A program made the position numbers and the translations under genes. Positions 11,301 through 24,175 of a DNA stretch of 64,000 bases are shown here, piece by piece (within the stretch, counting starts at the first letter, position 1; every line of letters begins with the position of its first letter). The DNA lies in assembly GCA_013400975.1 (NCBI GenBank), contig WBMZ01011708.1, forward strand, positions 1 through 64,000, read 5' to 3'. The stretch comes from Atrichornis clamosus (taxonomy: Eukaryota; Chordata; Aves; Passeriformes; Menuridae). The notes beneath the pieces were generated by a model. The model was given only the letters and a program-made list of their open reading frames with translations, did not search any database and was not told the DNA's origin.

Positions 11301-14300
11301 TCATGGGCCCAATGGATCTGCTCTAGCACCTGACCCCAGAACAGGCTTTTAAAGTTAGTGTCCAACACAATCCATGGTCTGAAAAATATTTTCTGCAGTG
11401 TAGCTAAGCTATGACTTAAAAAATGCTTTGTAAGAACAGGTCTCTTACAATTTTTATATAAAGAGTTATTTTTCTGCAGTAAGAGGGAACACAAACATCA
11501 CTGAAGGACATAAAGAACTATTTAAACAGATTGATCTGAGCGTAGATAGTTTGTCAAAAATAGATGCATAGAGAGGTCTTTATGGAATATCAACAGAGTC
11601 TGTGATGATGCCACAGAAAAAGGTACAGAGTCTATACAGGTGATGGTGAATTTCTGTAAGAGGCAGTAAGAAAGAGAACGAGAAAGCCAGTCTCCTAAAA
11701 AAATAAAAATTCAAATTCAATTTTTATAAACATCTTTCATTTTAATTCTTAAATTTCAAAATCTTAATTCCTAAGAAAGGGTTATATTCTCTCTTGTATA
11801 GCCATATCTTAAAACCAGGACAAAGGGTCTTAATATTGCTAGCAGAGAAACTTAGAAGTCAACTGCAGCTGGCAACAAGTTCTTGTAATCCCTAACCAGG
11901 GGAGCATTTCCTCTCTAGAATCTCACTAACAAGAAAGAAAGCAGAAAAGTGTTAGAAACTAAGACGACAAGAGCCTCACTGAGGCCCAGCTAACACAAAA
12001 ATGAGTACAGCACTTTTCTTAAGTGTTCGGCACCTTTAAATAAATGCAACCTGAGTACTGGCAATTAATAGAATCCACATTTTCCTTTTCCTTGCTGCAG
12101 AAAAGACCAAAGATGGACACAACTTTCAGATCATTCTCACAGCCCAAGCAGTTAGCTCTAGAGTATAGTAGAATTGAAAAAAGTACTGCAAGTAAGCATC
12201 TTCTTTCAGAGCTAGCAAAAATTCATTGCAATCACATTTGATCAATTCTGGAAAAGTTATTTCAGCCCTATTCTGAATTTCATTTAAAAAATATAGAGCA
12301 AGACAAAAACAATATAAATATTCTGTTAAATATTACGTTCTGCAGTTATGTACAGCAATGGAAAAAGAAAATACAGCACTTAAGGATATTTGCTTTTAAA
12401 GTAATGTGAAGAAGTGCTATATGTACTGCCTATCTGTACAAGAGAGTATCCTTCAGAAATAAGTGAGATGTATAAGTATGTGAGGGCTGAGCTGCTTGTT
12501 TTTCTGCTAAAATAAACTTCACTATTCATCTAATGAGGTTTGCTTCCCAAGAGGAAAAATACTGAAGTATGCAACTCAGCACAGCAAGTTCAGTACTCTT
12601 CAATGCATCAAGACATTTTTAACATCTGTAGCAGCAGCTTTGACCAATTTTTTGATCATCAGTATCTAAGATGGGAATTAAAATTTGCCAAATAGGAACC
12701 AACTCAGCAGGCTATCAAGATTTGCCTTAAGAACCATATCTGTAACTAGATCAGAAAACATCACCAAAAATATATCAACCTGTCATCATCAAAAAATAGA
12801 GGGATTTTTAAGAAATGCTGTTGGCATTGGCAAGCAGTTTAATCCAGGTATCAAACATCTTAATAATAAAAACCTGGAGCACAGATGCAGCTGATAAAAA
12901 GACAGATTACTTTCATGTATTTGCTTCATTTAACTGAACTTTGAATGTATGAAACTAAGAGGAAGATGGAACCCTGTAGGCAAATTGCCATTGACCACCA
13001 GCAGTATATTGTTAATTTTGATGAACAAAAAGAATGCACCTTGGTGAGCCAACGCAAATCATAAAGCATCTTTGCCAACTGTTAAGGTTTTCTGAATGCT
13101 CAGTTTTACTAAGTTGCTCTCCTTAGAAAGGAAAAATGTATCTAGTATTTTAGAGAAGTTATTAATTTTGAAGTCTCAATAGCTTCGATTTTGACTTTAC
13201 ATCTTCTTACGATTTTTTGTTTGTTTTGGGGTTTTTTTTTTCCCTTTTTCAAAATTTTAACCTATGTATTGTGAAATATATCAGACAGAGGAACTTTGGT
13301 GTAAACTGTGCTTTGAACACCTCTTTAAGTAACTTAATTTATTGATGGTGCTCTGCTACTGCAGGCTTTATGACACAATTAGGCTTGATTTTGAGCTCTA
13401 TATGTGGGCCAAACTCCTACTGTAATTTGCTTCAGCTCAGTCTCCTAGAGAGAACTGGCTTATTGCTGATAAAAGGCATGAGGACAGTGAAGTGTGAGTT
13501 TTATTTGTTCAGCCTTCTTAGAAGAAAGAAAAAATATGACTGTTTTCCCTGCTTGCATTAGATGAGCAAATACCACGAATCCAAAGGAAACATAGATAAG
13601 GAGAAAACACTGTTAGTAAGGAACAAATTTAATAATGCCTAGATTATAATCTGTATTTTTAAAAGGTATAAAATTGTTATTAAACATCTGATAACTGAGG
13701 TTCTGAAAATTACATCCCATGGGAGTTCTGAAGACAAGAAACAAACTTCAGTTTTGTTCCAAAGCTGGGTTTAATGTGCTTGTTTGTGACAATGTAAAAC
13801 GTGTTCATGTAGGATAACAGTGTTGGACTCAAGAGCCATACTTTAGTTCTTAAAAGCAGGTTCAAAAAAAACCACAAGGGAACTCTGATCTATCTTTGTT
13901 GGATTGGTAGATGTCAAATGAATAGAAAGCTTGCACCATGTCTTAGTAAATAAACAAATAGAAACAACAAACAAACACAGCTATGCAGTTGAATTCCATT
14001 CTACTTTGAGTAGTGCATCCCCAAAGTTCAGCTGACTAGCATCTATGAAGGGTTCATTTCATAAAGTTTTACAGTTTAAGAAAGAGAAAGGCCATAGCAA
14101 CAAAACCGAGTTAATGTAGTGAGAATGAACTGTAAAGCTGCAAAAAATTAGAGACATTTCTGTCAGAGGGCGTATCTTGAGCATGGTATCAGGTCTCACA
14201 TCACAGACTTCCCTAAAAAATAGAAGGTAATTAGGATAAGCAAAGGATAGAAACAATTCTGAAATTAAACAACATTTCCCTACCACAATATAAACTTTCT

Positions 14301-17300
14301 AACCAGTTGAAAATTAAAACCACGAATACAATCTGTTTAGGGAGGGCAAAAAAAGCTCACAGTTACCAACTGGCTAATTCTCTGCACTAGAATCAACATT
14401 CCCCACAAGAGTAGGGTCTCTTCCTGTGTGTTTTATATCTTGCTCTTAGAAAGAAAACCAGAAACTTTTCCTTGGAAATCAATGAAAATCAAAATGGTTA
14501 CCTTCATGCACGAGTGTGTCTTTGACATTCCACTGGAAAGTGCTATTTTCATCTCATCTCAACCAGACTCCATGGCTCTCCAAATCATATCCATTTTCCT
14601 CTGGCAAAATGCAAAGGCAAGCTATGGAGGGCAAGGTGCTGATGTTTCTCTATGCACGAATTTAAAATGCCATCAAGCCTGACCACCATTTAGCAAATAT
14701 GAAACAAAGTGGTTTGTTCTGGGTATCTTTCTCTGTTTCCCAAATGGATGGGAAGCAGCATTCAATAAACACTTGCAGTTAGCTACTGATAAATGATACT
14801 GAGCTCCTCTTAACATTTTTCTCCCCTTCAATACTTGTCTTCACCCTTCTCCCTTCCACTTTGTATCAGATGAAGAGTATTATGCCCTTCCATTGTTTTG
14901 CTTCTCTCCCACTGAAAGGATTGCCTTCTAATGCACAAATTTATCTATTTAAAGGGCAGTTACATAATTACAAAATCTGGTTCTGGATCAGAGAACAGCA
15001 CAATGGATTTTTGTAATCATGTCTTAAGAAGATAACCTTTATAAAGAGGATATAATCTTGGCTCCCATTGAAGACAAGACGTGAAAGGAAAGTATAAAAG
15101 CTAGAAGTGAAATAGTATCTTCCAGCTGTAATTCTGTGGAGCTCAATACTCACTGGTAAACAACAGCCATAAGGGGATCAGGAATTTTGGTACAAAGTAT
15201 TTTTACAGAATAGAAATCAAACAAAAAATGAGCAGTCATCATGCTGATCAAAAGACTTCTGGGTGAGACATGGCCTCTAAACTAACGCAACACGCAGAAA
15301 AAACACTCTCCAAATTCCTAAAGGTTTGGGAGCAATTTGGACAAGCAGAAAATCTAGGATCTACAGTAAATATGAAACACTAGCTTTCAGTCAACTGCAA
15401 CAAGTATCATTTGAGCAAGTACAGGCCTGTAGACCACATGATGTGTTTTCTAGTTTATCTATTTTCTTTTTATTTCTTGGCAAGGCTGCAAAATGGCTCT
15501 CCAGACATCAGACTGCACTGTAATTTTTACTTCATAAGAAATTTACAGTTTAATATCTTTCCTAATGGGATTACCTTAATCATTTACATTTCAGGAAATA
15601 ACTTGAGTATCAATCACTCTGACTCCAAGTAAGAGCACACAGAAAGGATCAAGACGAATTTAAAAGTTGTTTTATTATTAGGAGTTCATTTTTAAAGATC
15701 TAGACATGTATTTACAGGAAATCAAAGACAGTATAAAAGACTGGTTTGCTGTGTAAGGTTTCATTTTTCTTACATGAGACCTAGAAATGATTGTTCTGTT
15801 AGAATCATGCTCCTGTAAATTTCTTTAGCACAAGGGAACCTGAATAGTCTTCCCTACAGGTGTGTGCATAGTTTGTGTCCATTAATTTGTATCTGATTTT
15901 AATTGTACTCATATTTACACTTCAAGGGACTATTTTAATGTACGTAAAAGGTGATACATTGATAGCACCATGGGAAGAAATTTTATCTACATCCTCCTCA
16001 CAGGTAGCACTGCTGCAGTTACAACTAGTCTGCCTCTAAAAGGGAGTAGCTAGGTTTCACAAGCCATTCAATTCTTGTTTTTCCTATCATGGCATCAGTA
16101 TTTTGCATTATTATTTAAAAAAAAAAATTAATGATCCCCTGATCAGAAGTGAAACTCCCAAGAATGCCAAGATTCATACAGAGTCACAGTGAACACAGCA
16201 TTAGTGGGTATATCAAACCTTGGGTGGGAAGAAAACTGAGCCAGATTTATCCATTTCTGAACATTCAGACAACCAGCAAAAAAGCCAAAATTTTCCCACT
16301 TCCATTTTTTTTTCAAAGATCATAAGTCTAGTTAGATCTGTGTTTTGTGTTTGTAAGTGATAAGAATATTCTGCTTATGTGAAATTTTTACAAAATAAAT
16401 AGCAATTAACAGAGAGTATTTTCAGACTACCCTGATGTAAGCATAGTTCTGAGGTATACCTCTTGTCAAGAGTTGCTACTACTGCCAAAACCCAAAAGTT
16501 AGAGTTGCTTTCTACTCACAAGGTAAAAAAAAAATGTCAGTCTGAAAAACACTGGTATAGGGCAAGACCATGCAATCAACATCCAGTACATTTATTTGAA
16601 GTTCAATTATATCATTTGACTGTGTCTAAATAAGTGGATTGTGATGGCACTTTAAACTCAAATTTTGCAAGTATTTGAAGAGGAGAAAGATGAATTAAGT
16701 AGATATGAGCATATGCCCATACAGGTAGAATTTTTCAGCAGTTACTCTTGAAGAAGATAAATATGACATAACTGAGAACAGAAAAAGAGACAGAGTTCTT
16801 TGCATGAGTCATGTTTGAAGCCGGGTAGGATGATTTATTCCATTTAAACTTGATTTTTGTTTTCTGTTATAATTCAGAATGTCCCTTTTTGGACATAAAA
16901 ATGGTAGGTAATGTGGCTAAAAGTTTTAAATCTGTATTACAGCAATATTTCTATCCAGCTTTCCAGTACTTCTTTATGATTGCTCACTACGATATATCAG
17001 ACAGAAAAGGAAATATATTTCTTTTGCATTTGCTTAATCCTAGTCAGTCTTCATTTACTATATTATTATTTTTGAGGGGAAGTTGAGTCAAGAGAGACCT
17101 ACAGCCACTAAACAATGAGCTTTGGTTAAAATTAATGCTAACTGTATTTCTGCTAAAAGAGTAAAAATTGAAGTGCAGAGTAGCATTAAATGGGAAAAAA
17201 TAATTAATTTTGAAAGAAAAAGCATTGTAAATACAGCAAAGTGACAAATACTAAGCAGAGAAGTGAGCTTTAAATTTAATTTTCTGATGAAATAGTTTTA

Positions 17301-18742
17301 ACAGAAGACTAAACCTAAATGTTTTACAAACATAATTTGTTGTCTGTCTTCAGAGATTCTTCCAAGAGAATCACACGCATTATATAAAGTCAATCACGTG
17401 TATACATGCACTGTCTTTACCTATTTCTAAAAGACTTAGCTATGATATACAACCCCCACCTTCCTCCCCACCAATTCCTCAGGGTAGTGTCCTACTGAAA
17501 GAACTGTGAAAGCTCTGACAGACGATATTCTTGCATTTTTATGTCATGGTAACTTGCACATGAGAGTTTTATTTAAGAGAAGCCAAAGTACAGGAAGGTT
17601 AGCTAGGTGGACAATGTAAAGAAGCAAAAAGGAAGTGGAGAAGAAAAGCAGAGTAAAAGAAAGGTGAAGAGAGAAAGGGTGAAAAAAAAAAAGAAACTAT
17701 TGAAATAGAGAATCGTGGAAAGAAAAATATGTTTCTGATACAATTAATGCAACAATCTAGAGCATGAGCAACAAAGAGAAAAATCAAAATAATTTTACAA
17801 GGAAGCAGAGAGACTCAATACAATTTTCTAGAAAGAAACTATTTGATTCCTCTCTTTCACCACCATAAACAGGGTTAGTTCAGCACAGCCAGATCTAAAC
17901 AGTAGCAAAAACAGCAGTACAGTTTCAGTGATACTCAAAGACAGTCTCATTATATGAAAAACGCTAATATAAATCTTGCATCAGATGCTTTAGTTAACAT
18001 TTGACTTTACAAGGACAGAATTAATATATTTACATCCAGTGTAGTAGAAGCTTCACTAAAACACTTATGCCTATAGTTTCAACTTCAGGGTTGTATTATA
18101 TTGGACAACTGAGAATTGGAATTAATTTACAAAGTACAGCTTTGTCAACCATCCAGATAAAATTTCCTATGCATCAAATAACTTACTGAGATCTAGCATT
18201 CAGTATCATACAGATCTTCACATCTGTTGAGATTTTATTAAATGAAAGAACAAGAAAATGTAGGAAAGCATAACAACGATTAAATGAAACATTTGGGATG
18301 TTTGCATTTCAAACCTTGGAACCAATTTAATTTCAATATTTAAGATCAGTTTACAGCATTAATTTTATAGATGTATTACACATCATAAGAGGTAGGTGTA
18401 CACTGACAACTTATAATTTTGAAGAGCTAACTAGGTTAGGCATAATAATTTTCAAATGCTTAGAGAGACTATATAAATGTAAAAGATTATAATGTACATA
18501 AATGCTGGTAATATTTATCATTTTAAATTGATTTATCAAAATGTCTCAAAGGTTTGCTCTTCTCCACTGTTCTCGACTTTCTCTATATTTAGCATTTTCC
18601 TGCAAAAAAGGCCTTTATGAGCCAAAAAAAATTGAGAAGAAACCTATCCTTAAGAAGCCTGTAAATACCAATTGTTGGGTTCAGTGGATGAATCTTACTG
18701 CAATTCTTTTTTTTCTTCCACCTATATTTGGATTTTTGTTTC

Positions 18743-18747
<5 letters not shown>
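8391..18747. other. Repeat-poor unique AT-rich stretch, no gene recognised
   Basis: This is about 10 kb in which I recognise no CR1, LTR or gene. Open frames are all under about 85 codons and look random. A purine-rich tract of A/G runs occupies about 17629-17697. Short A or T homopolymers occur, for example near 10871, 13230 and 16120. Its low repeat content compared with the rest of the window is its main feature. Confidence 0.55.
17629..17697 (+). repeat. Purine-rich low-complexity tract
   Basis: An almost uninterrupted A/G stretch combines GGAAG, GAGAAG and GAAAGG motifs and ends in an 11-base A run. It is not a regular tandem repeat, and the frames through it are low-complexity artefacts. 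Confidence 0.6.
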
Positions 18748-18773
<26 letters not shown>

Positions 18774-18794
18774 GGGGGTGTGTTTTTTTTTTTT
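18748..18794. repeat. Poly-T run left of the assembly gap
   Basis: A T run of about 20 bases or more is interrupted once by 'gggggtgtg', then further T up to the N block. The homopolymer is the likely reason that assembly failed here. Reads through such runs are unreliable, so the exact length should not be trusted. Confidence 0.85.
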
Positions 18795-18872
18795 NNNNNN
18801 NNNNNNNNNNNNNNNNNNNNNNNNNNNNNNNNNNNNNNNNNNNNNNNNNNNNNNNNNNNNNNNNNNNNNNNN
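18795..18872. other. Assembly gap, 78 N
   Basis: There are seventy-eight consecutive N, flanked on both sides by T homopolymers. The size is not a conventional placeholder such as 100, so it is probably an estimated gap length. Any open frame crossing it is meaningless. Confidence 0.98.
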
Positions 18873-18893
18873 TTTTTTTTTTTTTTTTTTTTT
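18873..18893. repeat. Poly-T run right of the assembly gap
   Basis: A pure T run of 21 bases precedes 'gcccagggagg'. Together with the left run it suggests one long T-rich tract, or the reversed poly-A tail of an insertion hidden in the gap. Confidence 0.85.
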
Positions 18894-18896
18894 GCC

Positions 18897-20743
18897 CAGG
18901 GAGGTATTCCTTAACTGCAACAAGCACAGCTTTGTCTGTTCTGATAAATATGCACAGACAGTTTTGAGTCCTGTGAACCTTCTTAAGTTTGTCAATTGTC
19001 AGCATTCGTATTTCATCCCAATGATGAATGGAGGCATTAGAATTCAGCATTAAAATGTAGTTAGGATTGTAATGAACATCATTAGGAAGCATAATGGGAA
19101 TCAGCACTGGATCTCATTTTAGGAATTCCTAAATTTTTTCTTCAACTTTTATGTATTTACCTTTTCTTGCTAACAGGCAGGTAAAAACACTGTAGTGCTT
19201 ATTTATAAGTCTAAACAGACAGCCATATCTTCTTACCCAAGACTCATGATTCTTTTAATTCTCGTCTTTTAAACTTTTTAAGTTTTATTTAGTGAGAGCT
19301 AGAAAGTCCTTGCAAAAGCACCACCACAGCCCATTCAAACACATATCCTTTGATTCTAAATTCTGCTTTGTACCTCCACTATATATCCTCACTAAACATA
19401 AATTTTTAAATGGGCCATCCCTGCACGTAAATCGGAATAGATACAACTACATTTTACAGAAATGAGTAGCTAAGCGCTCTGAGGTGGCCCTATAGCAAAC
19501 AATTTTAAAACTGAAAGATAATCCATATTCCATCTGAGTGAATGTCACACCTTTTTATTCTCAGAAGTTCCAAAATATTTGTTAAACCCCAGCTCAGGTT
19601 GCAGTATAACACAACAATAACATTAACAAAATGACTCCTCAGGGAATCCCTCCAATTTGTGAATTCGATTCTTTATGGATTAAATACTGATTAAACCCTG
19701 GGGTCCACAGTTCTGCAGATTTGAAATTGTATTAATTTCTTGCTCAAGCATTTTAATTTCTACTAAGACAAACTTTCTGGAAGAAAAAATATTTCTGCAA
19801 TAAGAATACACTCATACAGTGTTTAGTTTTTCATCTTCTTTGAGCAGATGGTAGACTAAATAAGTTGAGCACATCCATGGACACTCTGTCATTGAAAAGA
19901 AAGAGAACACTGAGGACAAGAAAAGCAAACCAGATCATTACTAACCAGTAAATCAGAGCACTCTGCAGTTCCTAACATAGTGTAAGTGGGTACACAGATG
20001 AAGATCACTATTTATGCAATCCCAAATATGGAGGAAACAAACTTGCAAAGAGGAGGGCTAGAACACAAAAAATCCTAGAAGAACCTTCAAACTGAATCTG
20101 GACAATCCACCTAACAGTTTTTCTGTACTTAGGAAAAAAAAAAAAAAAAGGATAAATCAGCTTCTGCCTAAGAACTGAATAAATATACATATACCTGAAA
20201 ATATAATGCTACGGGTGACAAGATCACTCCACATATACTTGATCTGTACAGAAGTATCTCCATGAAGGCTATTAACCTGATTTTAGAAACATGAAACTTG
20301 ACAAAACATCAAGAATTAAACTTGCAATTATACCATGGGGCTTAAGTAATCATTAATGTATTTCTGCAACTGGTTCCTGAAAAAACAGTCAAAACAAAAT
20401 CTATTCCCAGAAACCCATTTTGCATAAATACAAAACTGGTTTTTTTTCCTGACTCATCATTACTTCTCTGTCAACGAGCATATTTTCTTCTGTGAGTGAA
20501 ACCTAACCCTCTGTGCTCACTCAAAACTATTTTGCATTCCTATGGCTTCTTCCCATGCTAGCAACACATTCACACAAATACAGGCACAACCCTATGATAA
20601 AAAAATAAAACAATCAACTTGTGCAATGAACAGATTAAATGAACCTGATGATTTATTAAGCAGAAGTACTCTCACTCCTGGGCACCTCATTCTGATCATC
20701 TACAGTTTGACTGGCCCTGTGACTCCTGAGGGGTAATACTCAC
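18897..20743. other. Unique AT-rich sequence, no gene recognised
   Basis: No repeat family or gene is recognised. A poly-A run lies near 20133-20150. Open frames are below 65 codons except those running into the N gap. Confidence 0.55.
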
Positions 20744-20835
20744 ATCTCTCATAACCATTCTACATTCCAGAATTACATCTTTCTGCCTNATCTCTCATAA
20801 CCATTCTCCATTCCAGAATTACATCTTTCTGCCTT
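20744..20835. repeat. 46-bp direct duplication joined at a single N
   Basis: Copy 1 (20744-20789) and copy 2 (20790-20835) both start 'atctctcataaccattct' and agree throughout except for one A/C difference and the final base of copy 1, which is N (20789). Two near-identical blocks meeting exactly at a lone N is typical of contig ends that overlapped but were not merged, so it is probably a false duplication rather than a biological tandem repeat. Confidence 0.9.
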
Positions 20836-21231
20836 ATACCATAATTGTACAATGGGATGGGTTTGTTCCTTTGGAAATCCAGGCTAATTCCCCATTTTCA
20901 GGCTTGCTGATAATTTCTTGTATACAAACTACAGCGGAATTAAAAATACAGCACGTGGATATTCACTTTCACATTTGCCATTGACAAAATGACTATGGTC
21001 AGTTCACAGCATGGAAAAACAAGTCTGTTGAGAACTTTGTTTTCTTTCTTGTCCCTCAAAGAATTGCTGTTCGTACTCAGCAACTGCAAAATTTAAGTCA
21101 TCATGAGATGTGTGACATTTGTGTGAGTGACCTAAACAGCCACTGATAAATACAATGAAGTGTTTCTAACTTGGTAATCCAGGGCTAAGAGAGGGATGAA
21201 GTTGTCTTCTTTGGTGAATGATCCATTATGG
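20836..21231. other. Unique sequence, nothing recognised
   Basis: A short AT-rich stretch lies between the assembly scar and the next LTR. No open frame, repeat or RNA gene is recognised. Confidence 0.5.
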
Positions 21232-21691
21232 TGTCCTGGTTCTGGTCAGAACATTGTTAACTGTGGCAGAAGCTGGGAGGGGGCACGGCCAGGACCTGGA
21301 GGCTGTTCTAAACCACCTCAGCTCATTGCCAGGGCTGGAGGAGAGAGCCTCTCTCCCAGGGAGAAGGAGTACTTTCCGGTAGACAAAATGTGGTGGAGGG
21401 AGCCAGCTGGTATTGCCCATTATAGGGGTTTTTTTTCTGTTGAATCATTTCCTTTCTTGTACTCTCTGTCATTAGTATTGCTGTTGTTACTTTTCTTATC
21501 TCACTGCTGTTCCCAGTAAATTGTTCTTATCTCCACCCATGATCTTTGCCTTTTGTGCCTCCCATTCTCTCAGCCCTGCCACAGGGAAAGGGGAAGGGAA
21601 AGTGGGGGAGCGAGAGAGAGCGAGTAGTGTCTGGTTTGGAGAGTCCTGGTGGGTGCACTGAATTGGGAAGTACCAGTCCCAAACCACGACA
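21232..21691 (+). mobile_element. Solo LTR, songbird ERV family B
   Basis: A 460-bp LTR begins TGTCCTGGTTCTGGTCAG and ends CCAAACCACGACA. Flanks are TATGG on the left and CACGG on the right, a possible 5-bp target duplication in which both mismatches are C/T transitions. The sequence near 'cccagtaaattgttcttatc' is the likely R/U5 zone. It is followed by a G-run block (21584-21608) and CpG-bearing 'gagcgagagagagcgag'. There are no internal retroviral genes and no partner LTR nearby. The same family recurs at 63277. The several open frames of about 60-107 codons inside it are incidental to its high G+C content. Confidence 0.85.
21584..21608 (+). other. Potential G-quadruplex in the LTR
   Basis: Four G runs (GGG, GGGG, GGG, GGGGG) are separated by 2-5 bases in the 3' part of the LTR. 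This satisfies the usual G3+ with short-loop pattern on the plus strand. Formation is not demonstrated. Confidence 0.5.
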
Positions 21692-24039
21692 CACGGTAAC
21701 GCTGCTGAAGCAACTCACACACCCTCTATTTCCAGTTGTGGTTCCACAACAAAGACAAATTACTAAACATTTTTCTTCTCCACGGACTTTCCTCCATATG
21801 CATAGCTTCGATTTTACCCTTTCACACACATTAAATGCCCCGTTGGGAGTCCGGGAAAAGAATGGGTAAGAAAAAGGAAAACTTAATTAAGTCTGCTGTG
21901 TGACATGGGCTCACGGCCTTCATCGTTTCCATACCATCTGTCAGATTCCAGCTAATGCTGTAGGGAAACTCCTAAAGAGTGAGTTAGCTAGGGAAAGGGT
22001 GAGTTCATTTCTCCTGCATACTGCTTTCCATCTATATGGTGCCAAGTTCTTTATAAAGGAGATCTGCAGCATTTTCTTTTTAGTTTCCTGGTGTGGTTGC
22101 CATCCATGACATTTCACAAGGTATAATGACATCTCATTTTATAATCTGGCTCTTTGCTATATTTCACTAAAGAAGAATCTTGTTTACTTTTATTTCCCAT
22201 TTATCAAAATTAAAACAGTAAAATAATTTTCCTTAGAGATTACATTTTAATTCAAAAACAGATTTTTTTTCTCAAAAATATTATAAATTAAAGAATGGTT
22301 CAAACTCTTGCATAGTCCTAGGTGCCTTAACTCCATCATCCCCGCACCATCTATTTTCACTGTAAAATATGTCCTTGATCCAAACAGACACAGGAGTTTT
22401 TGAGAGGGGATGAAGAGGGAGGAAAGCACCATTTTATTTCTACACCTTTATCTGTCCTTAACACTCAGTCTTCTGTCTACCTCTCCTGAGAACCCACTTT
22501 TTAATATGAAAATTCAAGGCATGGTTCAAAACTAATAATTATTTTAAAAATTAGATTTCAGATTAAATATATATTTTTATTGGTTTTAGCTGTTATAATT
22601 ACAATCATTCTGCATTGAATGGAACTCCAACTAGAAGAATTAAAAGTATATTCCCCCTCTAAAAATATGCATACACTGCTAAACTAGCACATTTAGAAAT
22701 AGCAGTAGAAGAGTTTTAAACGTTATGAGTTTAAAATTGAGGCTGCTAATCTTTAGACTACAATTGGTATTTGTCTGCCACTGACTGACTTTGGTCTTCA
22801 TTTTATCAGCGTTTACCAGCTATGCATAATTCTATTTTCCAGGAGACTGACCAACATTAGCCTACTGCACCCATCGTCAAAGTGTCTTTCATTTCTTAGC
22901 AGAACAGTGGGCAACAGTTCTCATTACAGTGATTTCATTTCCTGCCTCTCTTCCTGGTGGTGGTTTGGATTTCTCCTTTGTCATCACGACCTTTAAATGA
23001 TACCAGGCAGAAAAGGAAAACATTGCACTGCTGTTATTTTTCTGTGCATACATCTAGCACTGTTTGATGCGTATGTTGCCAAATATTGTACTCTGAGTCT
23101 CTTAGGATGTGATCAGAAAGAGCATGCATGTCAGTATTGTATTTGTATGAGAAATACTCCTGATATATATGCTTTAAGGACGAATTTTTCTGCTAAATTA
23201 AATTTTGGAAAAAACAGTATTTCAAGAGGGGAAAAAAACACAAAATTGATCACACTCTGGGACTTACCCTTTAGTTCTTAAAATGAAAGAAATCCCTACT
23301 GAGCAGCCCCACTGACTTAAAATAAGGAGAATTCTCACCGGATTTGCAGCTGTTGGATCAAACTATCACATGCATTGCTTTTGCAGTTGTTTTTTCTCCA
23401 TAAGGAGGTTTTATTTTTCTCTTCCTTCTCCCTTTACAGCAGCTTAACCCCACAGTGAAGTCAAAATCATTTTACTGATGTGATGCCACAGCAAAAATCC
23501 ATGCTGCTATGGAAATGAATTTGATACCACGAATTCAGCAGTGCAACTTCACCATGGGGATCAACTATGAAAGGGAGATTGGCTGAGAACAAGCAAGCTT
23601 TTTAATCTCTCCCATAATTATCAAGTGTGGCAAGACGAATTATGAAGAACAAATGAAGGGTGAATATTTTATTATTTTCAGTCTACCATGTTTCCGAGTT
23701 TCTCCTTAAGCCCATCATTACTGTTCTGTTTAGCTGGGAAGCATATATAAACACCAAGTGTAAACTACACAAAAGTCCAAGTTTTAAGCATTTTACAGGT
23801 GGCAATTATGAATTACAAAGGTCAAAGAAGAACTCCATGTTCACTTCTTTCTGTCTCCTTATTTACATTCTCAGAAATTGGTGAAACTGCTAGAATCCCT
23901 CCCCCCTATATAAATAAAATATTTGGGGGACACTCATCTATCACAAGAAAAAGACTATGCTTTAGCTTAAAATCAAAATTGTTGGTTGCTAATACATAGA
24001 TTATATCCAAGTGCAATTTCTTTCCACTCTAAAAAAGAC
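21692..24039. other. Unique AT-rich sequence, no gene recognised
   Basis: Nothing is recognisable by family. The region near 22780-22990 is less AT-rich and contains 'tatgcataat', which resembles an octamer/POU site; this is too little to call regulatory. The longest open frame (22997-23281, plus, 94 codons) has no recognised domain. Confidence 0.5.
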
Positions 24040-24175
24040 TGAATAAACAAAAAAACCCCAAACCACCAACCAATCAAAAAAATTTAAAAAAAAGCCAAAC
24101 TACAAAAAAACCACCCCCCCCCCCCAAAAAAAAAACCCACCACCAACAAAAAAAACCTCCCAAAAAACAAATCTC
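24040..24175 (+). repeat. A/C-rich low-complexity tract
   Basis: There are runs of A alternating with runs of C, including a C run of about 12 bases directly followed by an A run of about 10. On this strand it is nearly free of G and T. Such tracts are frequent in bird genomes and error-prone in sequencing, so run lengths are uncertain. Confidence 0.8.

Noticed and set aside
18541..19107. Long frames across the N gap on both strands
   Set aside because: They are Phe or Lys runs from homopolymer and N translated as X, with no real protein.
21196..21869. Cluster of frames of 60-107 codons on both strands
   Set aside because: They overlap the G+C-rich LTR at 21232-21691, where stops are rarer; no domain is recognisable.
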